NCBI GenBank assembly: GCA_020444045.1
Contig: JAHLLS010000011.1
Coordinates: forward strand, 1 to 64,000
Direction: 5' to 3'
Length of the DNA: 64,000 nucleotides
Source: Deltaproteobacteria bacterium
GTDB lineage: Bacteria; Desulfobacterota; Desulfobacteria; Desulfobacterales; UBA5852
Shown: positions 1-8,157 of the stretch, piece after piece
Layout of the letters: each line of letters opens with the position of its first letter
Position numbering within the stretch: position 1 is the stretch's first letter
Notes under the pieces: model-generated
Database searches by the model: none
Seen by the model: the letters and a program-made list of their open reading frames with translations, nothing else
Told to the model about the DNA's origin: nothing
Position numbers and translations under genes: made by a program

Positions 1-64
1 TTAATCTAAACCCTCCACCTCTGGTGGAGGACCCGGAGAGGTTCGACCGATCCGGGGTGTTTTT
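1..64 (+). terminator. Hairpin pair with T-run, possible terminator
   Basis: A perfect 8-bp stem with a 3-nt TCT loop occupies 12-30 (CCTCCACC/GGTGGAGG). A second imperfect stem, ACCCGGA with TCCGGGT, spans about 31-57 and is followed by GTGTTTTT. The arrangement could terminate a rightward transcript entering from outside the window. No gene is visible to its left, so this is tentative. Confidence 0.35.
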
Positions 65-644
65 ATGAACGCGTTTCTTCATTTTCTGTCCCGTGACAGA
101 AAACGAAGCAAAAGAGCACGCCCGTGTCCCGCTGTACCCTGCGCGTCGCCCAACCGGGCGATGAAGCTGCGCACCATGCCGCCATGCGGCGTTGCCAATC
201 TCGCTCGGGTGCTCACAATCTGGCGATTGCTGCGCGCCTCGCTTCGATTGGCGCCTTGCCTAACAGCATGATGCTTGCTGCATCGACCGGTTGATGCGGC
301 CGGAGCGCGCGGAAACTCACCCGCCTTCGCTTTGGCTACGGCGGGCTCAGACAGTCCGCACGCTTTTTTCCGCCCGCCCCGCCGATGCTCGGCGCGGGAC
401 AATGGGAAAACCAAAAGCTGCAAACCATTTTAAGCCCCCTTCGAGGGGGCTACCTGAGGCCTCCCGCTCTGCGGGAGGAACCTCACTCATCCCGGCGCAG
501 GAAACGGCATCGCAAGTTTCGCACAGGGACGATGCGTGCTGTTATCATTCCGGACGTGAGCCGGAATTTATTGAATTAATGTGGTGTTGCAACACTGGAT
601 GCCGGATCGAGTCCGGTTCTATACAGAAGAAGATATTCGAAAAA
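65..644. repeat. Non-coding stretch rich in REP-like hairpins
   Basis: I see no convincing gene here. Several inverted repeats do stand out. They are TTTTCTGTC-CCGT-GACAGAAAA near 82-103, a perfect stem AGCCCCCT-TCG-AGGGGGCT at 433-451, CCTCCCGC-TCT-GCGGGAGG at 460-478, and ATTCCGG/CCGGAAT near 546-567. The 460-478 hairpin has the same 8-bp stem and TCT loop design as the one at 12-30. The small open frames on both strands at 65-423 read as low-complexity Arg/Ala-rich peptides and have no support beyond being open. The block lies 3' of the leftward prepilin gene and could serve as its transcription end. REP/RAYT-type palindromes are the closest known class. Confidence 0.45.
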
Positions 645-1520
645 TCAGGGCAGGTTCAGCGTGGCGCCCCGGCCGGCCAGGGCGATGGGGGTTGGCGGTG
701 TCGAGGCAACAATACCGCCGCCCCCGCCGGCGCTGCTGCGCAACTCGAAGTGGGATCCGGAAATGACATTGAAAAGGCCGGTGGCACTATTGTTGATGTT
801 GCCGATATCGTTTCCCTGATTGGCGTCGTACAGATAGACGGTGCTGCCACTATTGTTGTTGACCGCCAGGGAAAGGTATTCGCACACCTCCGCCGATAAT
901 TCGTGGGCGCTGATATACACCGCCAGATCATCATAAGCGGCCACCATGGGATGGCGCAGGTAATTCGGGTTCCCGCTGATATTATTGCCTTGATGCGTGC
1001 CCGATGCCAGGGCATCAAAAACATTTCCGTTGCCGTCGGCGTCCATGGGGCCGGCGCTGATCAGGACCGCCGCCACGGCAAAGGCAGCACCTGTCCCGTC
1101 GGCGTCGACAATCGCCGGCGGGGCGGCCAGGCCGGTCCGCAGGGCATTGCAACCGGCATAGCGATTGGCTGTCAGGTTCGGGTTGACCGCATAACGCAGC
1201 ACGCGTTTGTACGCATCGGCCGGGGCGATCTGCAAGGTCAGAAAGGGGAGGGTGCCATTGATGACGCCGTTGTTTTCGAGACCGTCCCCGTCGCTGTCGG
1301 CCCAGGGCAAGCGCCCGTTGTTGACCGCAAAGCTGACCAGCACCAGGCGCGCCTGTTTCAGGTAATCTACGGTTGCGCTGCGGGCCTTGCGCTCGGTGAG
1401 CAATTTCATCAGGGAAACACCGCCACCGGTCAAGATGCCGATGATGATCATCACCACGGCGATTTCCAGCAGCGTAAACCCGCGTTGATTCCGTAGCGGC
1501 GAAGAAGGGGGATAGTCCAT
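645..1520 (-). CDS. Type IV prepilin-like protein (minor pseudopilin)
   Basis: A 291-residue prepilin-like protein. The N-terminus has a short basic leader ending in G, then FTLLEIAVVMIIIGIL (about residues 15-32), which is the class-III signal cut by a prepilin peptidase, with the Glu at +5. The remaining ~260 residues form a large exported head rich in Gly/Asn/Asp. It ends in a Gly-rich segment with SAGGGGGIV, long for a major pilin. The start at 1520 is chosen because it puts the cleavage site about 14 residues in; the open frame runs further upstream into the preceding gene. It is the last gene of the leftward MSHA-like cluster, 91 bp after the other prepilin. It is probably a minor or adhesive pilin. 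Confidence 0.8.
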   Translation of the reverse strand: MDYPPSSPLRNQRGFTLLEIAVVMIIIGILTGGGVSLMKLLTERKARSATVDYLKQARLVLVSFAVNNGRLPWADSDGDGLENNGVINGTLPFLTLQIAPADAYKRVLRYAVNPNLTANRYAGCNALRTGLAAPPAIVDADGTGAAFAVAAVLISAGPMDADGNGNVFDALASGTHQGNNISGNPNYLRHPMVAAYDDLAVYISAHELSAEVCEYLSLAVNNNSGSTVYLYDANQGNDIGNINNSATGLFNVISGSHFELRSSAGGGGGIVASTPPTPIALAGRGATLNLP

Positions 1521-1611
1521 TTTCCAAGGCCATGCCGAATTGCGAGACGGGCGGATGCCATCCGGCGCGGACCGTTGGCGGGGGTTCGCGCCGGATAGCG
1601 TCGTCTTACCC

Positions 1612-2196
1612 TTAAAACTGGTTGTAAAAGGTGCCCACGTTGGTTCCGGTGTTATAGGCGACATTCCCTGAGATGCTTCCCGTGTTCCAGACACCGTCGT
1701 CATATTTGGTGTCGATTTCCAGGCATACCTCGGCCGGGAGGTTGTAAAAGCGAAGATAATGGGCCGGCGGAGACGAAGCGCTTGGCGGATTGACCCATGT
1801 CAAATCGATGTCGTCGCCGAACGGGTGTTTCGGAAGATCGGAAGTCCCGTTGTAGGTGCCGCTGATCAGCCCGGCAAGTCCCAGGTCGTTGAAGACTTCA
1901 AAACGCTCGTTGTTGGCGATCTGCCCGTTTCCGTTGCCTTCGTTGTCAGCACCGTTGGGCGGGATGGCCGCGATGTTTTCGTCGCCCGGGTAGACACTGT
2001 AGCGATCGTAGAACGTCATGACGGCCGCACGGATTTCATCGCCCTGTTTGACGACCCGCTTGACTTTGGCGTTCTGGATCATGGCCTGGCCTTTCAGCAC
2101 GCCGCCGATCAGCAGCCCGATAATGACCATGACGATCGCAATTTCGATCAGGGTGAATCCTGCCTGGTTCTTGGCCGGTTTTAGGAACCGTTTCAT
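1612..2196 (-). CDS. Type IV prepilin-like protein
   Basis: A 194-residue prepilin. A basic leader (MKRFLKPAKNQAG) precedes FTLIEIAIVMVIIGLLIGG, the N-methylation motif and hydrophobic stalk helix. The head follows, with VYPGDEN and a C-terminal AEVCLEIDTKY segment. The sequence upstream of the ATG carries GAGGAGAAAGAACA, a good ribosome binding site. It follows the secretin gene after a 191-bp gap that contains a perfect CGGCAATTGCCG palindrome (about 2254-2265). The head resembles the MshC/PilE-like pseudopilins common in deltaproteobacteria. I cannot tell major from minor pilin by sequence alone. Confidence 0.85.
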   Translation of the reverse strand: MKRFLKPAKNQAGFTLIEIAIVMVIIGLLIGGVLKGQAMIQNAKVKRVVKQGDEIRAAVMTFYDRYSVYPGDENIAAIPPNGADNEGNGNGQIANNERFEVFNDLGLAGLISGTYNGTSDLPKHPFGDDIDLTWVNPPSASSPPAHYLRFYNLPAEVCLEIDTKYDDGVWNTGSISGNVAYNTGTNVGTFYNQF

Positions 2197-2387
2197 TGTT
2201 CTTTCTCCTCGTTAGTTGGGTCAAACAGGCGGTTTCAACGACCGCGTGGGCAACATCCGGCAATTGCCGCCTTGCGGGTCCCCGCGGAGGCCTGAATCGT
2301 CCGGTTGTTGCCACCCTGTTTCATAAACGCCGTTGAATTGTTTATCGGCCCTTTTAGGGTAAACTTGAGTGATTACCCGGCATTGCT

Positions 2388-3905
2388 TCATGTGCCCTCG
2401 CGGATATAGGGGGTTACCAGAATCACCAGTTCGGAATTCTGATCGGTGGTTTCGATATGTTTGAAAAGCTCGCCGAGATAGGGAAGATCCCCCAGAACGG
2501 GCAGGCCTTCGTTGTTGATGGTGCGAATATTTTGTATCAGACCGGCCAGCACGAACGAATTGCCTTCACGGACACGCACGGTGGTGGCGAGTTCCTGCAG
2601 ATCGATCACCGGGTTCGAAATGGATTGGGATCCTATCCCGGCCGTCGGAATCTCGACATCAACTTCGCGATCAATGCGGGTGATCGTTGGCACAATGTGA
2701 AAGGTCACCATGCCGTCGGATGAAATCTGGGCCGTGATACCCAGTTGAAGCCCGAGGATGGCGCGCCGGATCGAGGTGCCGAAAGTCACCACGCCGGTTT
2801 CCAGATCGCGATCGACCCCATCGATATCGGCATACGGGAACTGGTATCCCACGGTCAAAACGGCCGACTGCCGGTTCATAACCGACAGGTGAGGGTTGGA
2901 CAGAACTCTGACATCCCCCTGGGTTCGCAGGAAATCGAGGACGGCCTGGAAGCGGGACTCGCTGCCTTTCTGAATGGATCCGTTGTTGTTGAAGGCCAGT
3001 TCGAAAACATCGGGTAAGGCGCCCCAACTGGAAGTGAACTGGACGTTGAATTCGGTCCAGTCGATACCGTAAGTCGTATTGTCGTTGAGCACGACTTCCA
3101 TGATGCGGGCTTCGATGAAGACCTGCCGATGCAGCGATTCCGAGAGCGAGTCCAGAAAATGCACCATGGTCGCAATGCGGCGCGGGCTGTCCTGCATATA
3201 AATGACGCCGGCATTCCGGTTGATCCGCAGTTGTCCCTCTTCCGATTTCATCCCTTCGAGGGCTTCGGCCACGGCCAACCACAGGTCGGAGTTTTGGGCC
3301 GGTTTGGCGGCCTTGATCTGGAATTTGCCGGCCACACCGGCATTTTCAACGCTGGAGCCGAGCATATCGCCGCCGACATCGATTGATGTTTCACCTACGA
3401 GATCCAGAAAATCCAGGTGATAAATGCGGTTGGCAAAGCGTTTGATCTGCAGGGTGCCGTTTTCGAAGGCCCAGGCATAGCCGGCGCCATTGACGACGAT
3501 CATATCAAGGGCTTCCTCGAGGGTGACGTCCCGCAGCTGAACGGTCACCGGTGTGGCAAGATCGATTTCCGACTCGATGGACAAGTTGAAATCGGCATCG
3601 TGGGTCAGCGCCGTGATGACTTCCCCCAGACGGGCGTTTTCAAAGGCCAGCGAATAAAGTTTGTCGTCCTGCACAACCGCTTTAGACAGCGGTGCCATAT
3701 GTTCGACAAACGGCGGCGGTCCCGGGCGGGCGGCTTTCTTGGCCTGGGCCAGAATCTGGTGGGGCGGTTCGGCGGCAAGCTGGCCGTATCCTTTCTGGCC
3801 CGGTGATTGCGGCTGATGGGCGGCGCAGCCGGCCGTCATGGCCCCTATAACAAGGATTGCGAAAACGATGTTTCGCCACTGGCGTTTGGATGTTGCGGAT
3901 TTCAT
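2388..3905 (-). CDS. mshL: MshL-like secretin, outer-membrane pore of a MSHA/type IV pilus system
   Basis: A 505-residue secretin lipoprotein. The signal segment ends near MTAGC, a plausible lipobox. An STN-like domain follows (about 85-150: LAFENARLGEVITALT). The secretin core carries FIEARIMEVVLNDNTTYGIDW, and the C-terminal beta-domain ends in SELVILVTPYIREGT. It forms the multimeric outer-membrane channel for the pseudopilus. The start is placed at ATG 3905 because GAGGAAG lies 2 nt before it; an in-frame codon 7 residues upstream has no such site. It sits downstream of the mshK-like gene (22-bp gap), which is the MSHA gene order I-J-K-L. MshL is preferred over PilQ because of its short length and this gene order. 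Confidence 0.85.
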   Translation of the reverse strand: MKSATSKRQWRNIVFAILVIGAMTAGCAAHQPQSPGQKGYGQLAAEPPHQILAQAKKAARPGPPPFVEHMAPLSKAVVQDDKLYSLAFENARLGEVITALTHDADFNLSIESEIDLATPVTVQLRDVTLEEALDMIVVNGAGYAWAFENGTLQIKRFANRIYHLDFLDLVGETSIDVGGDMLGSSVENAGVAGKFQIKAAKPAQNSDLWLAVAEALEGMKSEEGQLRINRNAGVIYMQDSPRRIATMVHFLDSLSESLHRQVFIEARIMEVVLNDNTTYGIDWTEFNVQFTSSWGALPDVFELAFNNNGSIQKGSESRFQAVLDFLRTQGDVRVLSNPHLSVMNRQSAVLTVGYQFPYADIDGVDRDLETGVVTFGTSIRRAILGLQLGITAQISSDGMVTFHIVPTITRIDREVDVEIPTAGIGSQSISNPVIDLQELATTVRVREGNSFVLAGLIQNIRTINNEGLPVLGDLPYLGELFKHIETTDQNSELVILVTPYIREGT

Positions 3906-3927
3906 CACTTCCTCGTTTCTGGTCACT

Positions 3928-4461
3928 TTAATTTCCCTGGTCTTGCGAGTAATGGGGGGCGGGGGCCTCGATAGGCCACTGCCGGCCGGACCGGTTCAAA
4001 ACAACGCCCCGGGGTGAAATGCGTTCGACCACGAAGCCCCCTACCTTGTCGTCGGTTCGGCAGACGCGCCCGTCCAGAAGGGCCCAATAGGATTGGCGGC
4101 CCTGTTGATCCAGGGCCTGCACGATTCCCCCCAGAACGGGCAGGGTGATCCGTTCGGGTGCCACGACGGGTGCGGCAACGTCATGTGCCGGTGCGATGGT
4201 GGACGGCGCGGGTGTCGGCGGTTTGGCGTAGCGGATCAATATGGGGTGCAGACGCTTGTCATCAGAGGATAGGTCCGGTGCGTTCAGACTGTTTTCATAC
4301 TGACTCAGGTTGAGGCGCAGCGCTTTGATGGTCGGCGAATGCCCGACCAGCGGTTGGTTTTCCAGCGCCATGAGGTGGAAACCGTTCAGGCCGATCAACA
4401 GCAGGGCCGCCAGTATCCAGCTGCTGAAACACAATCTGCGCCGATTGCCCCAGATCATCAT
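3928..4461 (-). CDS. MshK/PilP-like pilus biogenesis protein
   Basis: A 177-residue protein with one N-terminal membrane segment (about 13-32, CFSSWILAALLLIGLNGF). It has a Pro-rich linker and a small C-terminal domain (about 105-165) around ILGGIVQ-type strands, SYWALLDGRVCRTDDKVGGF and VVLNRSGRQWPIE. That pattern is typical of GspC/PilP/MshK HR domains, which contact the secretin. It overlaps the upstream PilO-like gene by an ATGA and precedes the secretin gene. Sequence conservation of this family is weak, so the call leans on position. Confidence 0.6.
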   Translation of the reverse strand: MMIWGNRRRLCFSSWILAALLLIGLNGFHLMALENQPLVGHSPTIKALRLNLSQYENSLNAPDLSSDDKRLHPILIRYAKPPTPAPSTIAPAHDVAAPVVAPERITLPVLGGIVQALDQQGRQSYWALLDGRVCRTDDKVGGFVVERISPRGVVLNRSGRQWPIEAPAPHYSQDQGN

Positions 4462-5024
4462 GACGGGCTTCCCTCGCTGGGCAACAGGTAACGGGTCGTT
4501 TGCAGCGGTGGGGAGGCGAATCCCTCCACCGGATTCAGGCGGAATTGCAACGCAAGATCGATGGTCACTTCCGCGCCGCGCTCCATGCTCAGTTTTATCC
4601 GGGTATGATCGATCGGCAGGTACGGGTATTCGCGCAGCGAAAACAAAAACTGCATGACGCCTTCCAAGGTTCCCTTGAAGGCGACCGTGAGCGGCAGCTG
4701 CTCCGGGGTGGCCTGACCCATCTGGCGGGTGATCTTGAAATTTTCCAGCCCAAAAACGGCCGCCAGGGACTGGAGCTCACTCTGGACCCCTAAAAACCCC
4801 AACTTGAGTGAATCCACCGGCAAAAAAAAGGTGTCCGCCGTTTGGCGTACGGACTCCAGTTTGGAGATATACTGGCGGTGAAACATCATTTCCTTCCGCA
4901 GTCGTTCGTTCTGATCGCGCGCCAGAGCGACCGCCTCGATCGTGGACACGTTCCAGCAGGTCAGGCCAACGGCTATCAGCCACATCACGACCGTCGCCAT
5001 CCATAATTGATTCATACGAGACAT
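4458..5024 (-). CDS. MshJ/PilO-like inner-membrane pilus assembly protein
   Basis: A 188-residue bitopic protein. A transmembrane helix (about 8-26) is followed by a short coiled coil (residues ~30-65, QNERLRKEMMFHRQYISKLESV) and a ferredoxin-like periplasmic domain. That domain contains LPLTVAFKGTLEGVMQFLFSL and the strand EVTIDLALQFRLN. This layout is that of PilO, GspM and MshJ, which pair with PilN/GspL in the inner-membrane platform. It is coupled to both neighbours by overlapping start/stop codons. Confidence 0.75.
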   Translation of the reverse strand: MSRMNQLWMATVVMWLIAVGLTCWNVSTIEAVALARDQNERLRKEMMFHRQYISKLESVRQTADTFFLPVDSLKLGFLGVQSELQSLAAVFGLENFKITRQMGQATPEQLPLTVAFKGTLEGVMQFLFSLREYPYLPIDHTRIKLSMERGAEVTIDLALQFRLNPVEGFASPPLQTTRYLLPSEGSPS

Positions 5025-6424
5025 CAGGCCAACTCCATTTGAAAGGCGATGGTGAATCGTGGCAGGCCCTGGCGGTCGTCGTCCGGGGCGGGTCCGACAT
5101 CGATGTCACTGATCGACAACGGCTGCGCGCTCGTGAAGGTTGCTTGTAAATTGGTGATCAGTTGGGACAGGGTCGCTCGCAGCTGATCCGTATCCCGCGC
5201 ATCGACCAGGGCCGTCACTTTAATGACCGGGGTGGGCGTCAATGACAGGTCTAATTCCTTCAATCGTGCATTGGCCGGCAGGCTGTCCATGGTCCGCAGG
5301 GCCGCATCGGCACAGGAGGGGCGGTCGACCCGCTGCATCACCTGTTCAAGCGCTTGCGCATAATCGGCCAGCACCATGCCGGCCGAGGCCCGCATCTGGT
5401 GTTGCAGTTGGCGGCGTTCATCTTCGGCGGTGCTCTGCTTGGCGTCGAGGATAAACGCTTCCCCCACCAGCAACAGGACCAGCAGTAAACCGACGGCGAT
5501 GCCTGTCAGCTGCACCGGCCGCCACTCCCGCTGCTGTTTGACCCGTCGGTGAATTACACTGAAAACAGACGCTTTCTTGGCGAACGGCCCCTTGGGCAGT
5601 AATCCACTGAGAAAAGGGGCCTCGGGGATTACGAGGTCGCGCTGGTGTTCGGGAATCAGCGGGGCGCAGTCGATCAGTTCGCGGCCCAGGGCTTCGCTGA
5701 GGGTTTCGCCGGAAGTGGGATCGGCGGCCAGCAGGTAGATCTGTTTGAGCTCACTTCTGGTTTTTTGAGAGAACAAGTACAGCGACTGGTTTATTTCATA
5801 GGTGATCGCCCCGATTTTCTCGGCATCGTCGGGGAGTACCACATGGCGTGAAAACTGGTAGCTGCCGTTGAAGTAGAAACAGAGCCGACACTCGTGGTGG
5901 TCCATATGCACCAGGAGCGAGCCCGCCTGGCTGAACTCACGGGATGCCTTGTTGAGCATTTCTTCCCAGAGAAAGGCCGGTGTTGTATAGCCGAGGGGCG
6001 CCAGGTTGGCTTTGCGCAGGGCGCTGTTCAGACGGTAGGCTTTTTCTTCATTGAGGTAGTAGACATGCAGGTTGTCCGAGCCGTCAGTGGCCGGCGCTTT
6101 TTTGTAATTGAAAAACTGGCCGATGGCATGTTGATTCGGGTGGCTGGCGGACAGTTTGCGTATCAGGAACGGTTCGATGAGATTGGGCTTGTTGGACTTG
6201 AAGGGATAACTCTCCATACCGAACCAGTGGTCCGGCACAAGGCAGAGAAATTGATTGTTGCCCCTGATGGTTTCCGGGGAGGGAGGCGTTTCGATCCGGC
6301 TTTCCATGAACGTTTCCAGCGGCAATCGCCATAAGCACCGCCCCTGGTCGGCCGAATCGGTCGACAGCCAGAAAAGCTCCTCATTGTGAACCGCCATCAA
6401 CACGGTGTGTTTTTCTCTCAACAC
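5024..6424 (-). CDS. MshI/GspL-type fused PilM-PilN protein
   Basis: A 466-residue protein. A cytoplasmic actin-like PilM/GspL-type half (1-~290) is followed by one transmembrane helix (305-326, LTGIAVGLLLVLLLVGEAFI), a coiled coil and a PilN-like periplasmic domain (to 466). It links the assembly ATPase to the periplasmic PilO/PilP proteins. First gene of the leftward msh-like operon. The start is GTG 6424 with AAAGGG upstream. An ATG nine codons further in lacks a ribosome binding site. No assembly ATPase, PilC-type platform or prepilin peptidase gene is in the window. Confidence 0.75.
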   Translation of the reverse strand: MLREKHTVLMAVHNEELFWLSTDSADQGRCLWRLPLETFMESRIETPPSPETIRGNNQFLCLVPDHWFGMESYPFKSNKPNLIEPFLIRKLSASHPNQHAIGQFFNYKKAPATDGSDNLHVYYLNEEKAYRLNSALRKANLAPLGYTTPAFLWEEMLNKASREFSQAGSLLVHMDHHECRLCFYFNGSYQFSRHVVLPDDAEKIGAITYEINQSLYLFSQKTRSELKQIYLLAADPTSGETLSEALGRELIDCAPLIPEHQRDLVIPEAPFLSGLLPKGPFAKKASVFSVIHRRVKQQREWRPVQLTGIAVGLLLVLLLVGEAFILDAKQSTAEDERRQLQHQMRASAGMVLADYAQALEQVMQRVDRPSCADAALRTMDSLPANARLKELDLSLTPTPVIKVTALVDARDTDQLRATLSQLITNLQATFTSAQPLSISDIDVGPAPDDDRQGLPRFTIAFQMELA

Positions 6425-6822
6425 GGTCTATTGCCCTTTTATCTGTCCGCGTGCCGCCCGCATTCGCAAACCCCGTTGGGGGTAGCATAATTCAAGCGGT
6501 CGTCGCTGCCCCCGGTTAGGAGGGAAGCCATAATCTACTGATTGTATTTTCTATATCGTCCGAAAAAGCGGTTTTCTTGAATCTTTTTTGCGGTTGGCCC
6601 GAAAATGCCCCCGCTTTTTATGAAGAGGGTGCCTGGGTTGATGAAATCGTGATGGGATTTCAGAAGGGAGCGCTTGTCGTAATGGCTATGACAGGCAGAT
6701 ACGGCTATTGAGGTCTGTCTGGTAAGTGGCGGCCGTGCGAGCGGAAGATGTGTTGGGCCAGGCCATATCGTCGGCTGTCGGGAAAAGGGGATTTAAACTG
6801 GTGGCGCAGGGAAACGTAAACA

Positions 6823-7080
6823 CGGATATTTCACGCGCTCGAGATGTTCATTGACAAGGCATCAGGGGCGCCGCTGTAGGCCTGCTACCGCAAGTCCCTG
6901 ATAACGCAGCCAATGGACATCTCGGACGCGCCCGCAGGGTGATTTTTTTTGCGTTCCCGGAAATCGGCTCAGGGCACAAACTGTCACCGGAAAATCATAC
7001 CTCGAATAGCACTTATATCATCGATATATTTGCACAAAATTTATTGTTCAGAAAAATTTCATGAAATATTCGGGTTAAAC
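6823..7080. repeat. Repeat block, copy 1 (partner at 61041-61297)
   Basis: Direct comparison shows extended similarity to 61041-61297. It begins at GATATTTCACGCGCTCGAGA and ends near TTTCATGAAATATTCGGGTT. Within it, arms 6834-6853 and 6911-6930 form a ~20-bp imperfect inverted repeat around an inner stem. Its + strand reads into a run of eight T. Both copies lie 3' of a hipA sequence, so the block appears to have been duplicated together with hipA. Confidence 0.75.
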
Positions 7081-7084
7081 GTAT

Positions 7085-7117
7085 TCGGGGGCAAAGCTTT
7101 TGACTTGCCCCCGAACG
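7085..7117. repeat. Strong 11-bp hairpin
   Basis: TTCGGGGGCAA and TTGCCCCCGAA form a perfect 11-bp stem around a ten-base loop. It lies exactly where the similarity to the right-hand repeat block stops. It could be a terminator lacking a T-run or the folded end of an inserted element. Confidence 0.5.
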
Positions 7118-7457
7118 ATAGCGGTGAGGTTTATAATCCGGCAATTATCAGCTTTGGCTATCTCATTCCCCAATGATCAGCCTGAGTTAATTGAGTTGGT
7201 ACATTGCCGGTGAACGACCGATATTTAAGCAAAATTCATGCCTTTTCAAGTTTGTTTGTGCTGATCCAGGCTGCTGTTGAGGTGCCGTCGATCGATGACG
7301 CAGCGCAGCTTGGCGAAGGGCAGTGATGAATACGATGGAGTGTAATAATTTGTGCACACTTGAGGCGTTGAATGCGTGGTCGAACCGGGTTCTTTTAATC
7401 AGCAGTGAAATCCAGTTATCTTTAAACCGGTATAGCTCTGCTTCAGGCTGGAACTGG

Positions 7458-7660
7458 TCAGAGATCGAGAGCCGTGCGGAGATCGTCATGCTCGAACGCA
7501 GACGCCATGCGGTCGATCTGTCCTGCCGCGAGACCAGCGCGAGTGGCCTCTTGGCGCCAGCCGCTTACAGCCTGTCCAACCCCCTGGCGATCTCCCGTGC
7601 CTTGATGCGCCTCGTCATTGACCATGAGTCGGTAGCCGATCTCGCGTAGCCTGCACGGTG
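7458..7660 (-). pseudogene. hipA remnant with a large internal deletion
   Basis: Read leftward, this segment encodes REIGYRLMVNDEAHQGT followed directly by a C-terminal stretch with GWRQEATRAGLAAGQIDRM and AFEHDDLRTALDL. Both pieces match the intact HipA at 61331-62584 (REIDYLLMVNDEARQG; FEHDDLRKALDL). The ~750 bp between them (equivalent to about 61476-62228) is missing, and the join near 7600 falls in a shared CC. The kinase core is lost, so it cannot be active. Upstream of about 7660 the similarity fades, and no hipB-like gene remains. Confidence 0.85.
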
Positions 7661-8157
7661 ACCCTGCCAGCCGACCCCACTTCTGGCCTTTCGATGGGTT
7701 CGATATCCCGCCGAACAAATCTGTCATCGTTGAAATCTTCCCCTCGATTTTTCGCAAACGCTATCCCAGACGTTACAAAACTACTGACGAGCACGACGCC
7801 ATGTGTGTTGCGCAGTGGCTGAAAAATATGATAGTCGCGGGATGTTGAATACATACTTCAATCCACCCTTAACCGGTGAAGAACTTGAAGTCGCGAAGCT
7901 GGAAGGGTGGATACTGGGTATATACTGAACAGAGTATGCGCATGGATATAGGAGAAGCTATCTCCATATGAAAGGCATCCAGCTACCTTATCCCGCCAAA
8001 GTAACCCTTGTCTTCACCCCCAGATCCCGTCGCCTGGCCCTTATCAAGGTCCATTTAGCGGCTAATGCATTGTCACCGAGTCCATCACCTCACGCGGCAA
8101 CGAACACAACGCCATTTTTTAGAGCCAGACATGACCCTGCTTAGCCTTCTGGCCTGA
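7661..8157. other. Intergenic region without recognised features
   Basis: About 500 bp between the hipA remnant and the channel gene. Short open frames exist, but none has a family signature or a good start. No terminator or tRNA was recognised. It is probably eroded accessory DNA. Confidence 0.5.

Larger units (their letters stand above)
6425..7457. other. Intergenic region, decayed repeat DNA
   Basis: No gene can be supported. 6425-6560 should hold the promoter of the leftward pilus operon, but I see no strong consensus. 6823-7080 is a degraded copy of the sequence downstream of the intact hipA gene at 61041-61297. 7085-7117 is a strong hairpin. 7118-7457 is unmatched sequence interrupting the homology between this block and the hipA remnant that follows. 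Confidence 0.6.

Noticed and set aside
65-423. Overlapping small open frames (68 and 114 residues) on opposite strands
   Set aside because: Arg/Ala-rich with no family signature, no good start site and hairpins running through them. More likely repeat DNA than genes.
7187-7489. 100-codon leftward open frame next to the hipA remnant
   Set aside because: It crosses the edge of the remnant in another frame, and no homology could be recalled. Probably random.
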